Assembly (NCBI GenBank): GCA_964598255.1
Contig: CAZRBA010000060.1
Location: 1 to 64,000, forward strand
DNA: 64,000 nucleotides
DNA from: Caldithrix sp964598255
GTDB lineage: Bacteria; Calditrichota; Calditrichia; Calditrichales; Calditrichaceae
Reading direction: 5' to 3'
Part shown: one piece after another, positions 17,138 through 26,741 of the stretch
Numbering within the stretch: the stretch's first letter is position 1
Layout: each line of letters opens with the position of its first letter
Position numbers and translations under genes: made by a program
The notes under the pieces: model-generated
Told to the model about the DNA's origin: nothing
Databases searched by the model: none
What the model saw: the letters and a program-made list of their open reading frames with translations, nothing else

Positions 17138-18112
17138 ATGGCCTATCGTATTTTGATTACCCGAAAAATTCCCGATGCCGGAATTCGACTTTTACAAGAA
17201 AAAGGGTACGAACTCGAGATTAATCTTCGCGATCACCCTTTGGATCGCGAAACATTAAAAGAAAAAATAAGACATTGCCACGGAATTATCGCCTTGCTTT
17301 CGGATAGCATTGACAAAGAAATTATCGATGTGGCACCACAGTTGAAGATAATAGCCAATTACGCGGTTGGTTACAACAACATCGATGTGGCGTATGCGAC
17401 CAAACGCGGAATTTGGGTAAGCAACACTCCGGATGTGCTAACCGCCGCTACGGCCGACTTAGCCTGGGCCCTGCTCATGGCTGTCAGTAAACGCATCGTA
17501 GAAGCGGATGCCTATGTGCGTGCCGGAAAATTCAAAGGTTGGGCTCCGGAGCTGTTTTTAGGCCATGACGTTAGCGGTAAAACTTTGGGCATTATCGGAG
17601 CAGGGCGTATCGGTCAGGCGGTTGGTCGACGTGCCAGGGGCTTTGAGATGACAATACTCTACCATTCCGGCTCGCGAAAACCTGAGTTTGAGCGACAAAA
17701 CGGCGCTCAGTATGTTTCCTTGGACGAACTGCTTGCCCGTTCCGACTTTGTTTCTTTGCACTGCCCTTTAACAAAAAAAACGCGTCATCTGTTAAATGCA
17801 CCCCGTTTAAAATCCATGAAGACCGGATCGATTTTGATTAACACGGCCCGGGGGGCAGTGGTTGATGAGGCAGCCTTAGTACGGGCTTTAAAACAGGGAC
17901 CATTAGCCGGGGCCGGACTTGATGTTTACGAACACGAACCGCAAATTCACCAGGAACTTTTAACGCTAAAAAACGTTGTTCTTTTGCCACATATTGGCAG
18001 TGCAACCGTTGAAACACGCAACGAAATGGCGCGCATGGCGGCACGAAACGTGATTTCCGTTTTAGAAAGCGGTAAAGCCATAAATCCGGTAAACCAGATC
18101 GATTCGGTTTAA
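17138..18112 (+). CDS. D-isomer 2-hydroxyacid dehydrogenase (glyoxylate/hydroxypyruvate reductase-like)
   Basis: This 324-aa cytosolic NAD(P)H enzyme reduces a 2-oxoacid such as glyoxylate or hydroxypyruvate. The Rossmann motif GIIGAGRIGQAVGRRARGF is near residue 150, LHCPLTKKTRHLLN follows, then LINTARGAVVDE with the substrate arginine near residue 236. The catalytic histidine lies in LLPHIGSAT near 286. The start is chosen at the ATG preceded by AAAGGAGAAGG; a reading from 81 bases upstream has no ribosome site. It is followed by an MBL hydrolase gene 168 bp downstream, possibly in the same transcript. Confidence 0.9.
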   Translation: MAYRILITRKIPDAGIRLLQEKGYELEINLRDHPLDRETLKEKIRHCHGIIALLSDSIDKEIIDVAPQLKIIANYAVGYNNIDVAYATKRGIWVSNTPDVLTAATADLAWALLMAVSKRIVEADAYVRAGKFKGWAPELFLGHDVSGKTLGIIGAGRIGQAVGRRARGFEMTILYHSGSRKPEFERQNGAQYVSLDELLARSDFVSLHCPLTKKTRHLLNAPRLKSMKTGSILINTARGAVVDEAALVRALKQGPLAGAGLDVYEHEPQIHQELLTLKNVVLLPHIGSATVETRNEMARMAARNVISVLESGKAINPVNQIDSV

Positions 18113-18280
18113 ATGCATTGTGCGGAAAGGATGTTTGCCTGAAAAAATTTAAAACAATTCAAATAAATCCGACGACAACACGGGCATTAGTAAAAATGAA
18201 AATTTGTTCGCAGCAGAATGATCTATTGAAAAATGATGTTTAATCCAAAAAGAGTCACTTTAATTAAAAAAGGAGCTCGA

Positions 18281-18922
18281 ATGCATATTTACAAATTGGC
18301 AGTCGGCCCGTTTGAAATGAATGCCTACATTGTTGCCGAAGGTACGGGAGGGCATTGTTTACTTATCGATCCCGGAGACGAACCCGAACGTATTACAGAA
18401 AAAATTGCCAGGCATCGGTTAAAACCCGAACGCATCCTTATTACTCACGCTCATATCGACCACATCCGTCATTTAAAAACGATTCAGGAACAATTACAGG
18501 TTCCTCTATTTATGCACGAAGACGATTTGCCTTTATTGGAAAATATCAACGAGCAGGCTCTGTTTTTCGATTTGAATACTTCCGGTGTACCGGAAGTTCA
18601 TGGATTTGTTCGGGATAACGAAGAAATAGCCATCGGCTCCCTGCGCATTAAAATTATGCACGTACCCGGTCATAGCCCGGGGGGAATTTGTTTGCAAGCG
18701 GATAATCATTTGTTTGCCGGAGACGTATTATTTAAGGAATCCATCGGAAGAACCGATCTTTATGGCGGAAATTTTGAGCAATTACGTAACTCTATCAAGG
18801 AAAAACTGCTTACTTTGCCGGACGAAACAATTGTGCATCCTGGCCATGGAGACGACACCACCATCGGGCATGAAAAATTACGGAATCCGTTTTTAAGGGA
18901 CCTTGACAATCCGGAAAAATAA
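18281..18922 (+). CDS. MBL-fold metallo-hydrolase (glyoxalase II-like)
   Basis: The 213-aa protein has all metal ligands of the metallo-beta-lactamase fold: THAHIDH with His56, His58, Asp60 and His61, then His131 in VPGHSPGG, Asp148 in FAGDVLF, and His189 in HPGHGDDT. This is the compact YcbL type of hydrolase, which acts on thioesters such as S-lactoylglutathione analogues; the true substrate is unknown. AAAAGGAG precedes the chosen ATG. It ends 13 bp before the SDR gene, so the two form an operon. Confidence 0.85.
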   Translation: MHIYKLAVGPFEMNAYIVAEGTGGHCLLIDPGDEPERITEKIARHRLKPERILITHAHIDHIRHLKTIQEQLQVPLFMHEDDLPLLENINEQALFFDLNTSGVPEVHGFVRDNEEIAIGSLRIKIMHVPGHSPGGICLQADNHLFAGDVLFKESIGRTDLYGGNFEQLRNSIKEKLLTLPDETIVHPGHGDDTTIGHEKLRNPFLRDLDNPEK

Positions 18923-18935
18923 GGACTCGAAGAAC

Positions 18936-19670
18936 ATGAATCTTACGCAAAAAATCGTTTTGATTACCGGCGGTGCCGTGCGTGTTGGCCGTGCCATCAG
19001 CAAAGAGCTGGCTCTGGGTGGGGCCGTGGTTTGCTGCCAATATTTTAATAGCGCATCGGAAGCCCGGCAATTAAAAGAGGAAGTGCAAAAAAACGGTGGT
19101 AAACTGGAAGTGTATCCGGCCGATTTGTCCAAAATTTCGTCGGGAAAAAATCTTGTAGAAAAAATTCACCGAGAATACGGCCGTATCGATGTGTTGGTTA
19201 ACAATGCCGCTTTGTTTTTTAAAACCCCCTTTGGTACGGTAAGCGAAGAACAATGGGATACATTGCTAAATTTGAATTTGAAAGCGGTCTTTTTTTTAAG
19301 TCAAGAAGTCGGTCGTTTAATGCGCAACCGGAAAAGCGGCAAAATCATCAACATTGCCGATAGCGGGGCCTTATCACCCTTTCCCTCTTATTTGCCGTAC
19401 AGCATCAGCAAAGCCGGAGTTGTAGCATTAACCAAAGGTTTGGCCAAAGCTTTGGCTCCGCACGTTCAGGTAAATTGCATTAACCCCGGTCCCGTGTTAT
19501 TTCCGGACGAATTTCCCGATAATGAAAAAGATTTTGCTATCAAGCAAACCTTGCTTAATCGGGCCGGAACTCCGGATGATATTGCCCGCACCGTGCGTTT
19601 TTTAATCGAAGGAACGGATTACATTACCGGCACTTGCGTTGCGGTAGACGGCGGCCGGCATATCCGATAG
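18936..19670 (+). CDS. Short-chain dehydrogenase/reductase, pteridine reductase-like
   Basis: A 244-aa classical SDR. The cofactor loop is TGGAVRVGRAI near residue 11-21, NNAA lies at 89-92, and the catalytic residues are Ser143, Tyr155 and Lys159 (YSISKAG). The GGAVRVGRAI form and the SASEARQL segment after strand 2 resemble FolM/pteridine reductase 1, which reduce dihydropteridines with NADPH, but the substrate is not certain. The start follows AAGGA and gives the standard SDR N-terminus. It ends 43 bp before the convergent plsX gene. Confidence 0.8.
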   Translation: MNLTQKIVLITGGAVRVGRAISKELALGGAVVCCQYFNSASEARQLKEEVQKNGGKLEVYPADLSKISSGKNLVEKIHREYGRIDVLVNNAALFFKTPFGTVSEEQWDTLLNLNLKAVFFLSQEVGRLMRNRKSGKIINIADSGALSPFPSYLPYSISKAGVVALTKGLAKALAPHVQVNCINPGPVLFPDEFPDNEKDFAIKQTLLNRAGTPDDIARTVRFLIEGTDYITGTCVAVDGGRHIR

Positions 19671-19713
19671 CCTCCGCTTTTTTCGTCCTTGGGCATCAAA
19701 GCCGTATGAATGC

Positions 19714-20763
19714 TTAAATTTCCACGAAATCCATGCGGTGCATACGATTGAATTCCTGAATCGATTTGGCAATATGCGTACACACATCTTCTTCTACCGA
19801 GCGCCGGGCAACGCCGATGGCATTGGCAAAGGCTTTGGCATTGGAGCGTCCGTGGGCCTTAATTACCAATTTCTGAAAGCCCAAAATCGGCGCTCCGCCG
19901 TATTCCGCGTAATCGGTACGCCGCTTCAATTGTTTAACGCCGGAACTGAGCAAAGCCAAACCTACTTTCCAGGTAAGACGTTTTTTAAACGCATAGCGTC
20001 CGGCGGCCTTCAAAACTTCGCTGGCACCTTCCAATGTTTTTAAGACAACATTACCCACAAATCCCTCGGTAACCACCACATCGGCCGTTCCCACGGGAAT
20101 GTCGTTGCCTTCGATATTGCCGACAAAGTTAATGGCCGGTGCTTCCTTTAAAAAGCGATGGGCTTTGGTTAACACTTCTCCGCCTTTGTTTTCTTCGCTG
20201 CCGATATTCAGCAATGCCACCCTTGGTTGGGGAATATTCATTATATGCGATAAATAATAACTGCCCATATAAGCAAAATGAACCAACTGTTTAGCCGAGC
20301 AATGCAATGTGGCACCCACATCGATCATTAAAGAAATTCCGTGATTGCTCGGATGCAACTTGGCGGTGGGATAAATTGTAGCCAAACCGGAACGTTCGAT
20401 GCCGGGAATCATGGTCAAATATTTGGCCGCCGAAAGTACGGTAGCGCCTGTATTACCGGCACTAACCAGTGCATCGGCGCCGTCGCTGTTTAAAATTTCC
20501 ATCGCCACATTAATACTGGCTTTGGGTTTTTGGGCAACGGCTTGCTTGGGCGATTCGTCCATGGTAACGGATTCAGAGGTATGAACGATATCGATTTCTT
20601 TTTCACATTCTTCTTTTTCCAGCAAGGCATTGATTTTGCTCTGATCGCCAACAAGAATCAGTTGAATATCCGTATGTTTGCGCAAAGCACGTAGCGCGCC
20701 TTTGATGATTTCATCCGGTGCAAAATCGCCTCCCATCGCATCTACCACGATTCGAATGGCCAT
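19714..20763 (-). CDS. plsX: Phosphate acyltransferase PlsX
   Basis: This 349-aa peripheral membrane enzyme makes acyl-phosphate from acyl-ACP for phospholipid synthesis. The N-terminus IRIVVDAMGGDFAPDEIIKG and SAGNTGA near residue 100, with MIDVGA and VTEGFVGNVVLKTLEG, are characteristic. The start is placed at the ATG after AAGGGGAAG. It is usually next to rpmF and fabH; neither is here, so it appears as a single-gene unit. Confidence 0.95.
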   Translation of the reverse strand: MAIRIVVDAMGGDFAPDEIIKGALRALRKHTDIQLILVGDQSKINALLEKEECEKEIDIVHTSESVTMDESPKQAVAQKPKASINVAMEILNSDGADALVSAGNTGATVLSAAKYLTMIPGIERSGLATIYPTAKLHPSNHGISLMIDVGATLHCSAKQLVHFAYMGSYYLSHIMNIPQPRVALLNIGSEENKGGEVLTKAHRFLKEAPAINFVGNIEGNDIPVGTADVVVTEGFVGNVVLKTLEGASEVLKAAGRYAFKKRLTWKVGLALLSSGVKQLKRRTDYAEYGGAPILGFQKLVIKAHGRSNAKAFANAIGVARRSVEEDVCTHIAKSIQEFNRMHRMDFVEI

Positions 20764-20920
20764 GGTTCTTCCCCTTCGGTTGATTATTGTACTTACTAAA
20801 ATAAAAAGATTTCCCCAATGCGGCAACTTTCGCATAAAAAATTATTGACGGTTATTCGCCAACCCCAAAGCCTTTTGTGATTTTTTGGCCTTTCCTTTTA
20901 TTTTTAATTAATTTCCGAAC

Positions 20921-21892
20921 ATGAAAGAAATACGAAAAGAATCGTCGCTAAAAATAAAAACCGAACAAATAAAACAAATCGGCTATCGTTTGGGATTTCA
21001 TAAAGTGGGTATTGCCCGACCACAAAAGTTGCCCCATTCTGAAGACCTGTTGACCTGGTTGCTTTCGGGCAAACACGGCACCATGCATTATATGGAAAAA
21101 TATCTGGATAAGCGATTGGATATTCGTCAATTATATCCGCCAGTGCGTTCGGTAATTGTAGTTGCGCATAATTATTACACCCCGTTTCAACGCAAGCATG
21201 ATAAACATTATGCTAAAATTAGTCGTTATGCCTGGGGTAAGGATTATCACATGGTCATTAAAAAAAAGTTGAAACACTATTTGACTGAACTTAAAAAACT
21301 GGATACAGAAATTGAAGGCCGTTTGTTTGTAGATACGGCACCGGTTCAGGAACGTTTATGGGCAGTTGCGGCCGGATTGGGCTGGCAGGGTAAAAATACA
21401 AATCTGATTTCCCGGGATCTCGGTTCGTTTTTATTTTTAGGCGTTCTGCTGATTAACCGCGTATTGGTTTACGATCGGCCCATTCAGAATTATTGCGGTT
21501 CTTGTACCGCTTGCATCGAGGCCTGCCCTACGGAGGCTTTGCAGCCTTACGAATTAGATGCCCGACGTTGCCTTTCCTACCTGACCATCGAATATTGGAA
21601 TGCACCCATTCCCGAGGCACTGGCGGATAAGATGAACAATTGGGTTTTTGGCTGCGATATTTGCCAAGATGTGTGTCCATGGAATCGTTTTGCCCGACCC
21701 ACCGACGAAAATAATTACGCACCCGTAGATCCGCGTTTGGTTAACCCGCCATTAACTTGGCTGGCTTCGTTAAGCGAAGAAGAATTTCGAACCGTTTTCA
21801 AAAAAACGCCGGTCATGCGCGCTAAATACGCCAATTTTATGCGCAATGTAAAAACGGTTTTAGCACACATAAAAAAAGCCGCTGCAAAGTAA
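20921..21892 (+). CDS. queG: Epoxyqueuosine reductase QueG
   Basis: The 323-aa cytosolic iron-sulfur and cobalamin enzyme reduces epoxyqueuosine to queuosine in tRNA. Two 4Fe-4S cysteine motifs are present: CGSCTACIEACP near residue 193 and CDICQDVCPWN near 244. The N-terminal YHxGxMHYM-like segment and VDTAPVQERLWA near residue 140 are typical. At 323 aa it lacks the C-terminal HEAT extension of longer homologues. The gene ends inside a hairpin that terminates the convergent downstream gene. Confidence 0.93.
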   Translation: MKEIRKESSLKIKTEQIKQIGYRLGFHKVGIARPQKLPHSEDLLTWLLSGKHGTMHYMEKYLDKRLDIRQLYPPVRSVIVVAHNYYTPFQRKHDKHYAKISRYAWGKDYHMVIKKKLKHYLTELKKLDTEIEGRLFVDTAPVQERLWAVAAGLGWQGKNTNLISRDLGSFLFLGVLLINRVLVYDRPIQNYCGSCTACIEACPTEALQPYELDARRCLSYLTIEYWNAPIPEALADKMNNWVFGCDICQDVCPWNRFARPTDENNYAPVDPRLVNPPLTWLASLSEEEFRTVFKKTPVMRAKYANFMRNVKTVLAHIKKAAAK

Positions 21893-21909
21893 AACCTTTG
21901 CAACGGCTT
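21876..21909 (-). terminator. Terminator overlapping the 3' end of queG
   Basis: Arms AAGCCGCTGCAAAG (21876-21889) and CTTTGCAACGGCTT (21896-21909) pair with a single mismatch around a loop that contains the queG TAA stop codon. On the minus strand the hairpin is followed by seven U residues, so it acts as an intrinsic terminator for the secreted-protein gene. On the plus strand no T-run follows. Confidence 0.85.
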
Positions 21910-21935
21910 AACGGAACTACGGGCTTTTTACAAAG

Positions 21936-24710
21936 TTACTTTATTAAAATCAATTTTACACTGCGCGATTGATTTCCGGCCCGTAATACTCCAAAATAAA
22001 TACCGGTTGGCAGCGACCGTCCGGCATCATCTTTGGCCAACCAGTGCACACGATACACACCGGCGCGTAATTTTTTACCGGCAATCAATGTGCGTACTTT
22101 TTGCCCCAAGATATTGTAAACGCTTAAATTAACCTGCACTTTTCCACTTAAATCCGCCGGTATGGCAAATTGTAAAGTAGTAGAGGGGTTAAATGGATTC
22201 GGATATGCAGGAGACAGAGTTAGCCGTTGAGGCACCATTGCACCTGGTGTCGCTTCCAGTCCCGTTAAACCGGAAAGATCGGCCTGAGAACGCGGCATAA
22301 TCTGGTATCCGGCGGTAAACGGTTTGCTACGATCGTATTGGGTAAAAATCCCGACAATCGTTTGCGGCCATGTGGGCGCCTTGCTACCGTCAATGTCCGT
22401 ATCTCTGTCAATGCGCAGGGTTAATTCGGATACACCGTTATCATCGGTTATGGTCATATTGGCATCCTTACCGCTATCGGGCCAGGCAGCCGTTCCGGCA
22501 ACTGTATCGGCATTGACGATTTTTAACAGAATTCCTTCCAAAGCCTCCGGTGCACTTAAGGCCGTGGCAATGGTAACTTCCAGCGGATCGGGCAAGCCCA
22601 CTTCGCCGTTATCGCTAATATCGCGCTGGGCGTCTTGGGGTACGATTTCGTTCAAACCGTTGTACTGATTTAATTGTCCGATAACCGTGTACTGATGTCC
22701 GGGCATAATAGTTACATCGGCCGCATCGTATTTAAATAAGTTGATTCCGTGATAATTTTCCTGCAAGTACACGCTTAAATTTTTACTGTCAAAAACTTTA
22801 TTGGCTACGGTAGCCACACCCTGTGTTTTGGCATAATAGCCCAGATAAATCAGCTCGCCGTCGGCATTCACTTGGGTTAGCGTTTCGATGGGAGTCAAAC
22901 CGGCAAAAAAGCCCTGCATCTCACCGTCGCTGCTTTCGCCGTCATTATCTACGGCATGCACCCAATATTCGACCAAATTGGCATTTTGATATTCGGAGCC
23001 TGGAATAACCGCGCGGTAAATCGAATCGCCCTGAATGGGAGTTAAGGTAATAATTTTTTCGTCACCGTTTTGCACTTTGTAATGCAGCTCAGCCACCTGG
23101 ATGGTTCCGTTATCGGTAATTTTTACCGTATCAGCAAAATCCTGATTCGGTTCTGGCACCAACGGCGAGAAGCCCAGATATTTAATAACCGGAGCCGTAG
23201 TACTAATCATAATTTCATCCGCACCACGCGGTTCGATTTTGTAGTTTCCATAACTGTAATCACAAACACCGATCACGGTATATTTTTGCCCCAGTTCCGG
23301 CGTAAAACCGGTGTACAACAAATCATCAATCCGACATGGACCGCTTCCGTCATCCACTTCCCATTCGCCAAAACCCAAATCGGTATTGGTGCATTCCGCA
23401 CCTATCACCTCCACCAACACGCCTTCGTATTTTTCCTGAGCCAGCTCACCTGTTTTTATTTTAATCGGTTTGGGTTGCGTAGCATTTTGACTTACCACTG
23501 TAAACGCAGAGATGTCATTGATTTCCGTTTTATTATTGTATTCGTTCACAGTTCCGGTAAGAAGTACTTTATAGCTCAGCTTCACTTTAGAAAGATTGGC
23601 CGTATCGAAAACATACACGCCGCTCCAGGCAGTATCGGCATCCTGAATAAAGTAACCGTATTTACTTACGCCGGTAATCACCCCCTGTACCGTAACCACC
23701 TGCCCTTTGTAGGGAGAATCGCCTTCACCGCCGTCGGGTGTTTTTTGGATTTGGGCAATGCTCAATGTTTGAGCTTCTTTGGTGGTACCGGTTACCGTGG
23801 GAACGGTGCCGTCGGTTTTGTAATCGATATCGGAACCGCTGTTATTGTACGGATAAATTTTGAATGTGTAGGTTGTCAACTCTTCAAGATTGCTTACGGT
23901 AAAGGTATTTTTTCCGTCCTTATGCACCACATTAAAGGCTGCTGTGCCGTCGGACCAATCTTCGTCATTTGGAATGGGCGTTCCATCGGTAACGGTGGGA
24001 AACGGCGTATCCCCTTTAACGCCCAGAATCAAATACTTGCTGGGTAAAACGCTGCCGGTGGCACCGATCCAACTCAGAAAAATTTTATTCACCGTTGTGG
24101 AATCAACCTGAAACTGCGTAACATGATTCGAGGGTTCGGGTAAAACCGTAGTTGTAAATTGCTGATTTTGGTTAATATCGCCTAAAGTAGCCGGTAACGG
24201 ATTTTGCCAGCTAAAGGCATCGTAAGAAGCACCCATGCCGCCCAATTGCAAAGAATAACCGACGCTGTCCGGTTCGGCAACCATAATATCAACCGAAGTT
24301 TGGCCGTTAGCCGGGCCTTCAGTAGCGGTAAACGTTCCTTCGTAACTTAAAAATTGCCCGTTAATCAGAGTTCCCTGATAGCTCAATGCCATACCGTCCG
24401 GAGCTCCGTTTTGAATTCCGTTGCTAGAAAAAACGTAATAAAAGAAGGTAAAATTATCGACGGTACTTCCTTTGGTGAACTGGTCTAGTGTTTTGCTTTT
24501 GTAAACGCTACCGTCATTACCATTATACAAATCGACCTGAAAATCGGCCAGATTGAATGAATCGGCATTCTCGATGACTACCTCGATAAATTCGTTTTCA
24601 TCCGTACCGTAATTATCGTAATGGATTTCATTAATCCAGGCATTTTGGGCCAACAAAAAACCGGTAAAGGTAAATAGTAAAAAGATGGTTTTCTTAATTA
24701 AACCGTTCAT
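21936..24710 (-). CDS. Secreted T9SS protein with lamin-tail-like, Fn3 and OB-fold modules
   Basis: The 924-aa protein has a signal peptide (MNGLIKKTIFLLFTFTGFLL). A lamin-tail-like beta domain (WINEIHYDNYGTDENEFIE) spans about 22-190, then an Fn3-like domain to about 320. OB-fold modules of the kind seen in secreted nucleases follow near 335-420 (YKGQVVTVQGVITGV), 430-510 and 620-720. A C-terminal T9SS sorting domain with YPNPFNPSTTLQFAIP, VYNILGQKV and GIYFGVL ends the protein. No nuclease catalytic domain was seen, although lamin-tail and OB modules often accompany one. It is predicted to be surface-attached or released, possibly binding nucleic acid. It is a single-gene unit ending in its own terminator. 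Confidence 0.75.
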   Translation of the reverse strand: MNGLIKKTIFLLFTFTGFLLAQNAWINEIHYDNYGTDENEFIEVVIENADSFNLADFQVDLYNGNDGSVYKSKTLDQFTKGSTVDNFTFFYYVFSSNGIQNGAPDGMALSYQGTLINGQFLSYEGTFTATEGPANGQTSVDIMVAEPDSVGYSLQLGGMGASYDAFSWQNPLPATLGDINQNQQFTTTVLPEPSNHVTQFQVDSTTVNKIFLSWIGATGSVLPSKYLILGVKGDTPFPTVTDGTPIPNDEDWSDGTAAFNVVHKDGKNTFTVSNLEELTTYTFKIYPYNNSGSDIDYKTDGTVPTVTGTTKEAQTLSIAQIQKTPDGGEGDSPYKGQVVTVQGVITGVSKYGYFIQDADTAWSGVYVFDTANLSKVKLSYKVLLTGTVNEYNNKTEINDISAFTVVSQNATQPKPIKIKTGELAQEKYEGVLVEVIGAECTNTDLGFGEWEVDDGSGPCRIDDLLYTGFTPELGQKYTVIGVCDYSYGNYKIEPRGADEIMISTTAPVIKYLGFSPLVPEPNQDFADTVKITDNGTIQVAELHYKVQNGDEKIITLTPIQGDSIYRAVIPGSEYQNANLVEYWVHAVDNDGESSDGEMQGFFAGLTPIETLTQVNADGELIYLGYYAKTQGVATVANKVFDSKNLSVYLQENYHGINLFKYDAADVTIMPGHQYTVIGQLNQYNGLNEIVPQDAQRDISDNGEVGLPDPLEVTIATALSAPEALEGILLKIVNADTVAGTAAWPDSGKDANMTITDDNGVSELTLRIDRDTDIDGSKAPTWPQTIVGIFTQYDRSKPFTAGYQIMPRSQADLSGLTGLEATPGAMVPQRLTLSPAYPNPFNPSTTLQFAIPADLSGKVQVNLSVYNILGQKVRTLIAGKKLRAGVYRVHWLAKDDAGRSLPTGIYFGVLRAGNQSRSVKLILIK

Positions 24711-24788
24711 AACATCTCTCTCCTTCGTTTATTTTTCGGGACTCATAAATTACTAAATTTTTGCCGGAATACAATTATAAAAACGAAA

Positions 24789-24815
24789 AAGCGAAGACAA
24801 AAGTTGTCTCCGCTT
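24789..24815 (-). terminator. Terminator downstream of htpG
   Basis: AAGCGAAGACAA (24789-24800) pairs with TTGTCTCCGCTT (24804-24815) with one A-C mismatch around an AAG loop. A-runs on the left and T-runs on the right make it usable in both directions; it lies 12 bp after the htpG stop codon. Confidence 0.85.
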
Positions 24816-24827
24816 ATTTTTTATTTA

Positions 24828-26741
24828 TTACTTTTGGCTTTTACTCACCGGGTGCCAGTCGCTGCTTTCGGTCAGAATTTTTTCCATGCGCTTAACCAGT
24901 TTGTGCGGATCGCTTAAATAGCCCTCCAGCAGCAGGGCGCTTTCGTACAATTGTTCTACTGCTTCGCCAATGAACGGATCTTTGGGATCGTTTTTGTAAA
25001 TATTCAATAGGTTGCGGATCAGCCGGTGATCTTTATTCACTTCGAAGATCTTTTTTGGAATGCTTTCGTCTTTATTCATCAAACGCATTATTTTTTCCAT
25101 TTGCGAGGTCATTTGTCCATCGGGGCTGACCAAGCAGGCCGGGCTGTCTTTCAGACGTTTAGAAACCCGCACTTCAGTAACGCGGTCGCCCAAAATATCA
25201 CGTATTTTTTCCAAAAGTTTTTTAAATACCTTTTCTTGCCCCTCACTTAACTCTTCCACGTCCCGTTCCGATTTTTCCACGTCTTCGTATTTTTCCAGTT
25301 TGGAAATATCGGCATGTTCCACGGCAACCAGTTCGTATTCGTTTTTGTACTTGGCCAATCCGGTCATTACGAATTCATCAACCGGTTCGTACAAGTAGAG
25401 CACTTCCACACCCTTTCGTTTAAATATTTCCAGATGCGGATCGTTTTCCAACGCCTCGCGACTGGCTCCGGTAATATAGTAGATCTCTTTTTGTTCCGGT
25501 TTCATGCGCGTAACATATTCGCCAAAAGAGGTTAAATCATCTTCCTTCTCCAAAGCCGATGAATTAAAGCGCAACAGTTCGGCAAACCTTTCCTGATTAG
25601 CATAATCCTGATAGCCTAGTTTAAAAATTTTACTGTGTTCCGTCCAGAACTTTTTGTATTTTTCGGCATCGTTTTTGGCCATTTTTTCCAGATGCGACAG
25701 TACCTGTTTTACCAGCACCTGTTTGATTTTCATGACTACTTTATTTTCCTGCAAAGTCTCGCGCGAGATGTTAAGCGGAATATCCGGCGAATCGACCATA
25801 CCCTTAATGAATCCCAGATATTCCGGCAGAATTTCGGAATATTTATGCTGAATCAAAACGCCGCGGACGTACAAATCTAACCCAATGTCTTCTTTGTTAA
25901 TCCCAAAGATATCGTAATTTTTTTGCGGAATAAACATAATGCTTTGGAACTGAACGGGAGCATCGATAGCCACGTGAATCCAGTCCAAAGGCGGCTCGGG
26001 GTCGTAAGTTAAAAATTTGTAAAATTCTTCGTAGTGTTCTTTTTTAAGGCTAGACTTAGGCTCGCGCCATATAGCCTTTTGCGTGTTTACTTTTTCGCCG
26101 TTAACTTTAATATCGAAATTAATAAAATTGGAATGTTTTTTAATGATCTCTTTAACGCGCCACTCTTCGGCAAATTCTTTGGCATCTTCCTTCAGGGTAA
26201 TTTCAATAGTGGTGCCGCGCTTAATCGGTTCATCCGTTTCTTCCACTTTAAAGCTTCCCTTACCATCGGAAATCCAGCGCACCGCAGGTGCCTCTTTGCG
26301 ATACGATTTTGAGGTGATGACCACTTGCTGCGCCACCATAAAAACGGAATAAAACCCGACACCAAATTTTCCGATGATATTGGCTACATTTTTGGCATCG
26401 GATTCGCTTGCCAGTTTTTTCAGAAAATCGGCAGAGCCGGATTTGGCTATGGTACCGATATTGGCCACAATTTCTTCTTTGGTCATGCCGATGCCGGTAT
26501 CGGAAACGGTTAACACATTTTTGTTTTTATGGGTTTTAATATTGATTTCAAGAGGTAGGTCTTTGTCTGCAACTTCACTCCCCTTTGTAATCTCAAAACG
26601 TACTTTGTCCAGAGCGTCGGAAGCATTGGAAATTAATTCACGCAAAAAAATCTCGCGATTGGTGTACAAAGAATGCACCAAAATATCCAGTAGTTGATTC
26701 ACTTCCGCTTTAAATTTGTATGTTTTTGCTTTTTCCGGCAT
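24828..26741 (-). CDS. htpG: Molecular chaperone HtpG (Hsp90)
   Basis: The 637-aa cytosolic ATP-dependent chaperone has the GHKL ATPase N-domain: REIFLRELISNASDALDK near residue 30, DTGIGMTKEE near 80 and GKFGVGFYS near 125. The middle domain carries RGVLIQHKYSEILP and NISRETLQENKVV near 330, and the dimerisation domain ends the protein. AAAGGAG precedes the ATG. It is divergent from the DUF512 gene across a 374-bp gap that must contain its promoter. Confidence 0.97.
   Translation of the reverse strand: MPEKAKTYKFKAEVNQLLDILVHSLYTNREIFLRELISNASDALDKVRFEITKGSEVADKDLPLEINIKTHKNKNVLTVSDTGIGMTKEEIVANIGTIAKSGSADFLKKLASESDAKNVANIIGKFGVGFYSVFMVAQQVVITSKSYRKEAPAVRWISDGKGSFKVEETDEPIKRGTTIEITLKEDAKEFAEEWRVKEIIKKHSNFINFDIKVNGEKVNTQKAIWREPKSSLKKEHYEEFYKFLTYDPEPPLDWIHVAIDAPVQFQSIMFIPQKNYDIFGINKEDIGLDLYVRGVLIQHKYSEILPEYLGFIKGMVDSPDIPLNISRETLQENKVVMKIKQVLVKQVLSHLEKMAKNDAEKYKKFWTEHSKIFKLGYQDYANQERFAELLRFNSSALEKEDDLTSFGEYVTRMKPEQKEIYYITGASREALENDPHLEIFKRKGVEVLYLYEPVDEFVMTGLAKYKNEYELVAVEHADISKLEKYEDVEKSERDVEELSEGQEKVFKKLLEKIRDILGDRVTEVRVSKRLKDSPACLVSPDGQMTSQMEKIMRLMNKDESIPKKIFEVNKDHRLIRNLLNIYKNDPKDPFIGEAVEQLYESALLLEGYLSDPHKLVKRMEKILTESSDWHPVSKSQK

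Noticed and set aside
23070..24047. 325-codon open frame antisense to the T9SS OB-fold protein
   Set aside because: Long only because of codon bias in the real gene; composition rich in Phe, Ile and His, no recognisable motif.
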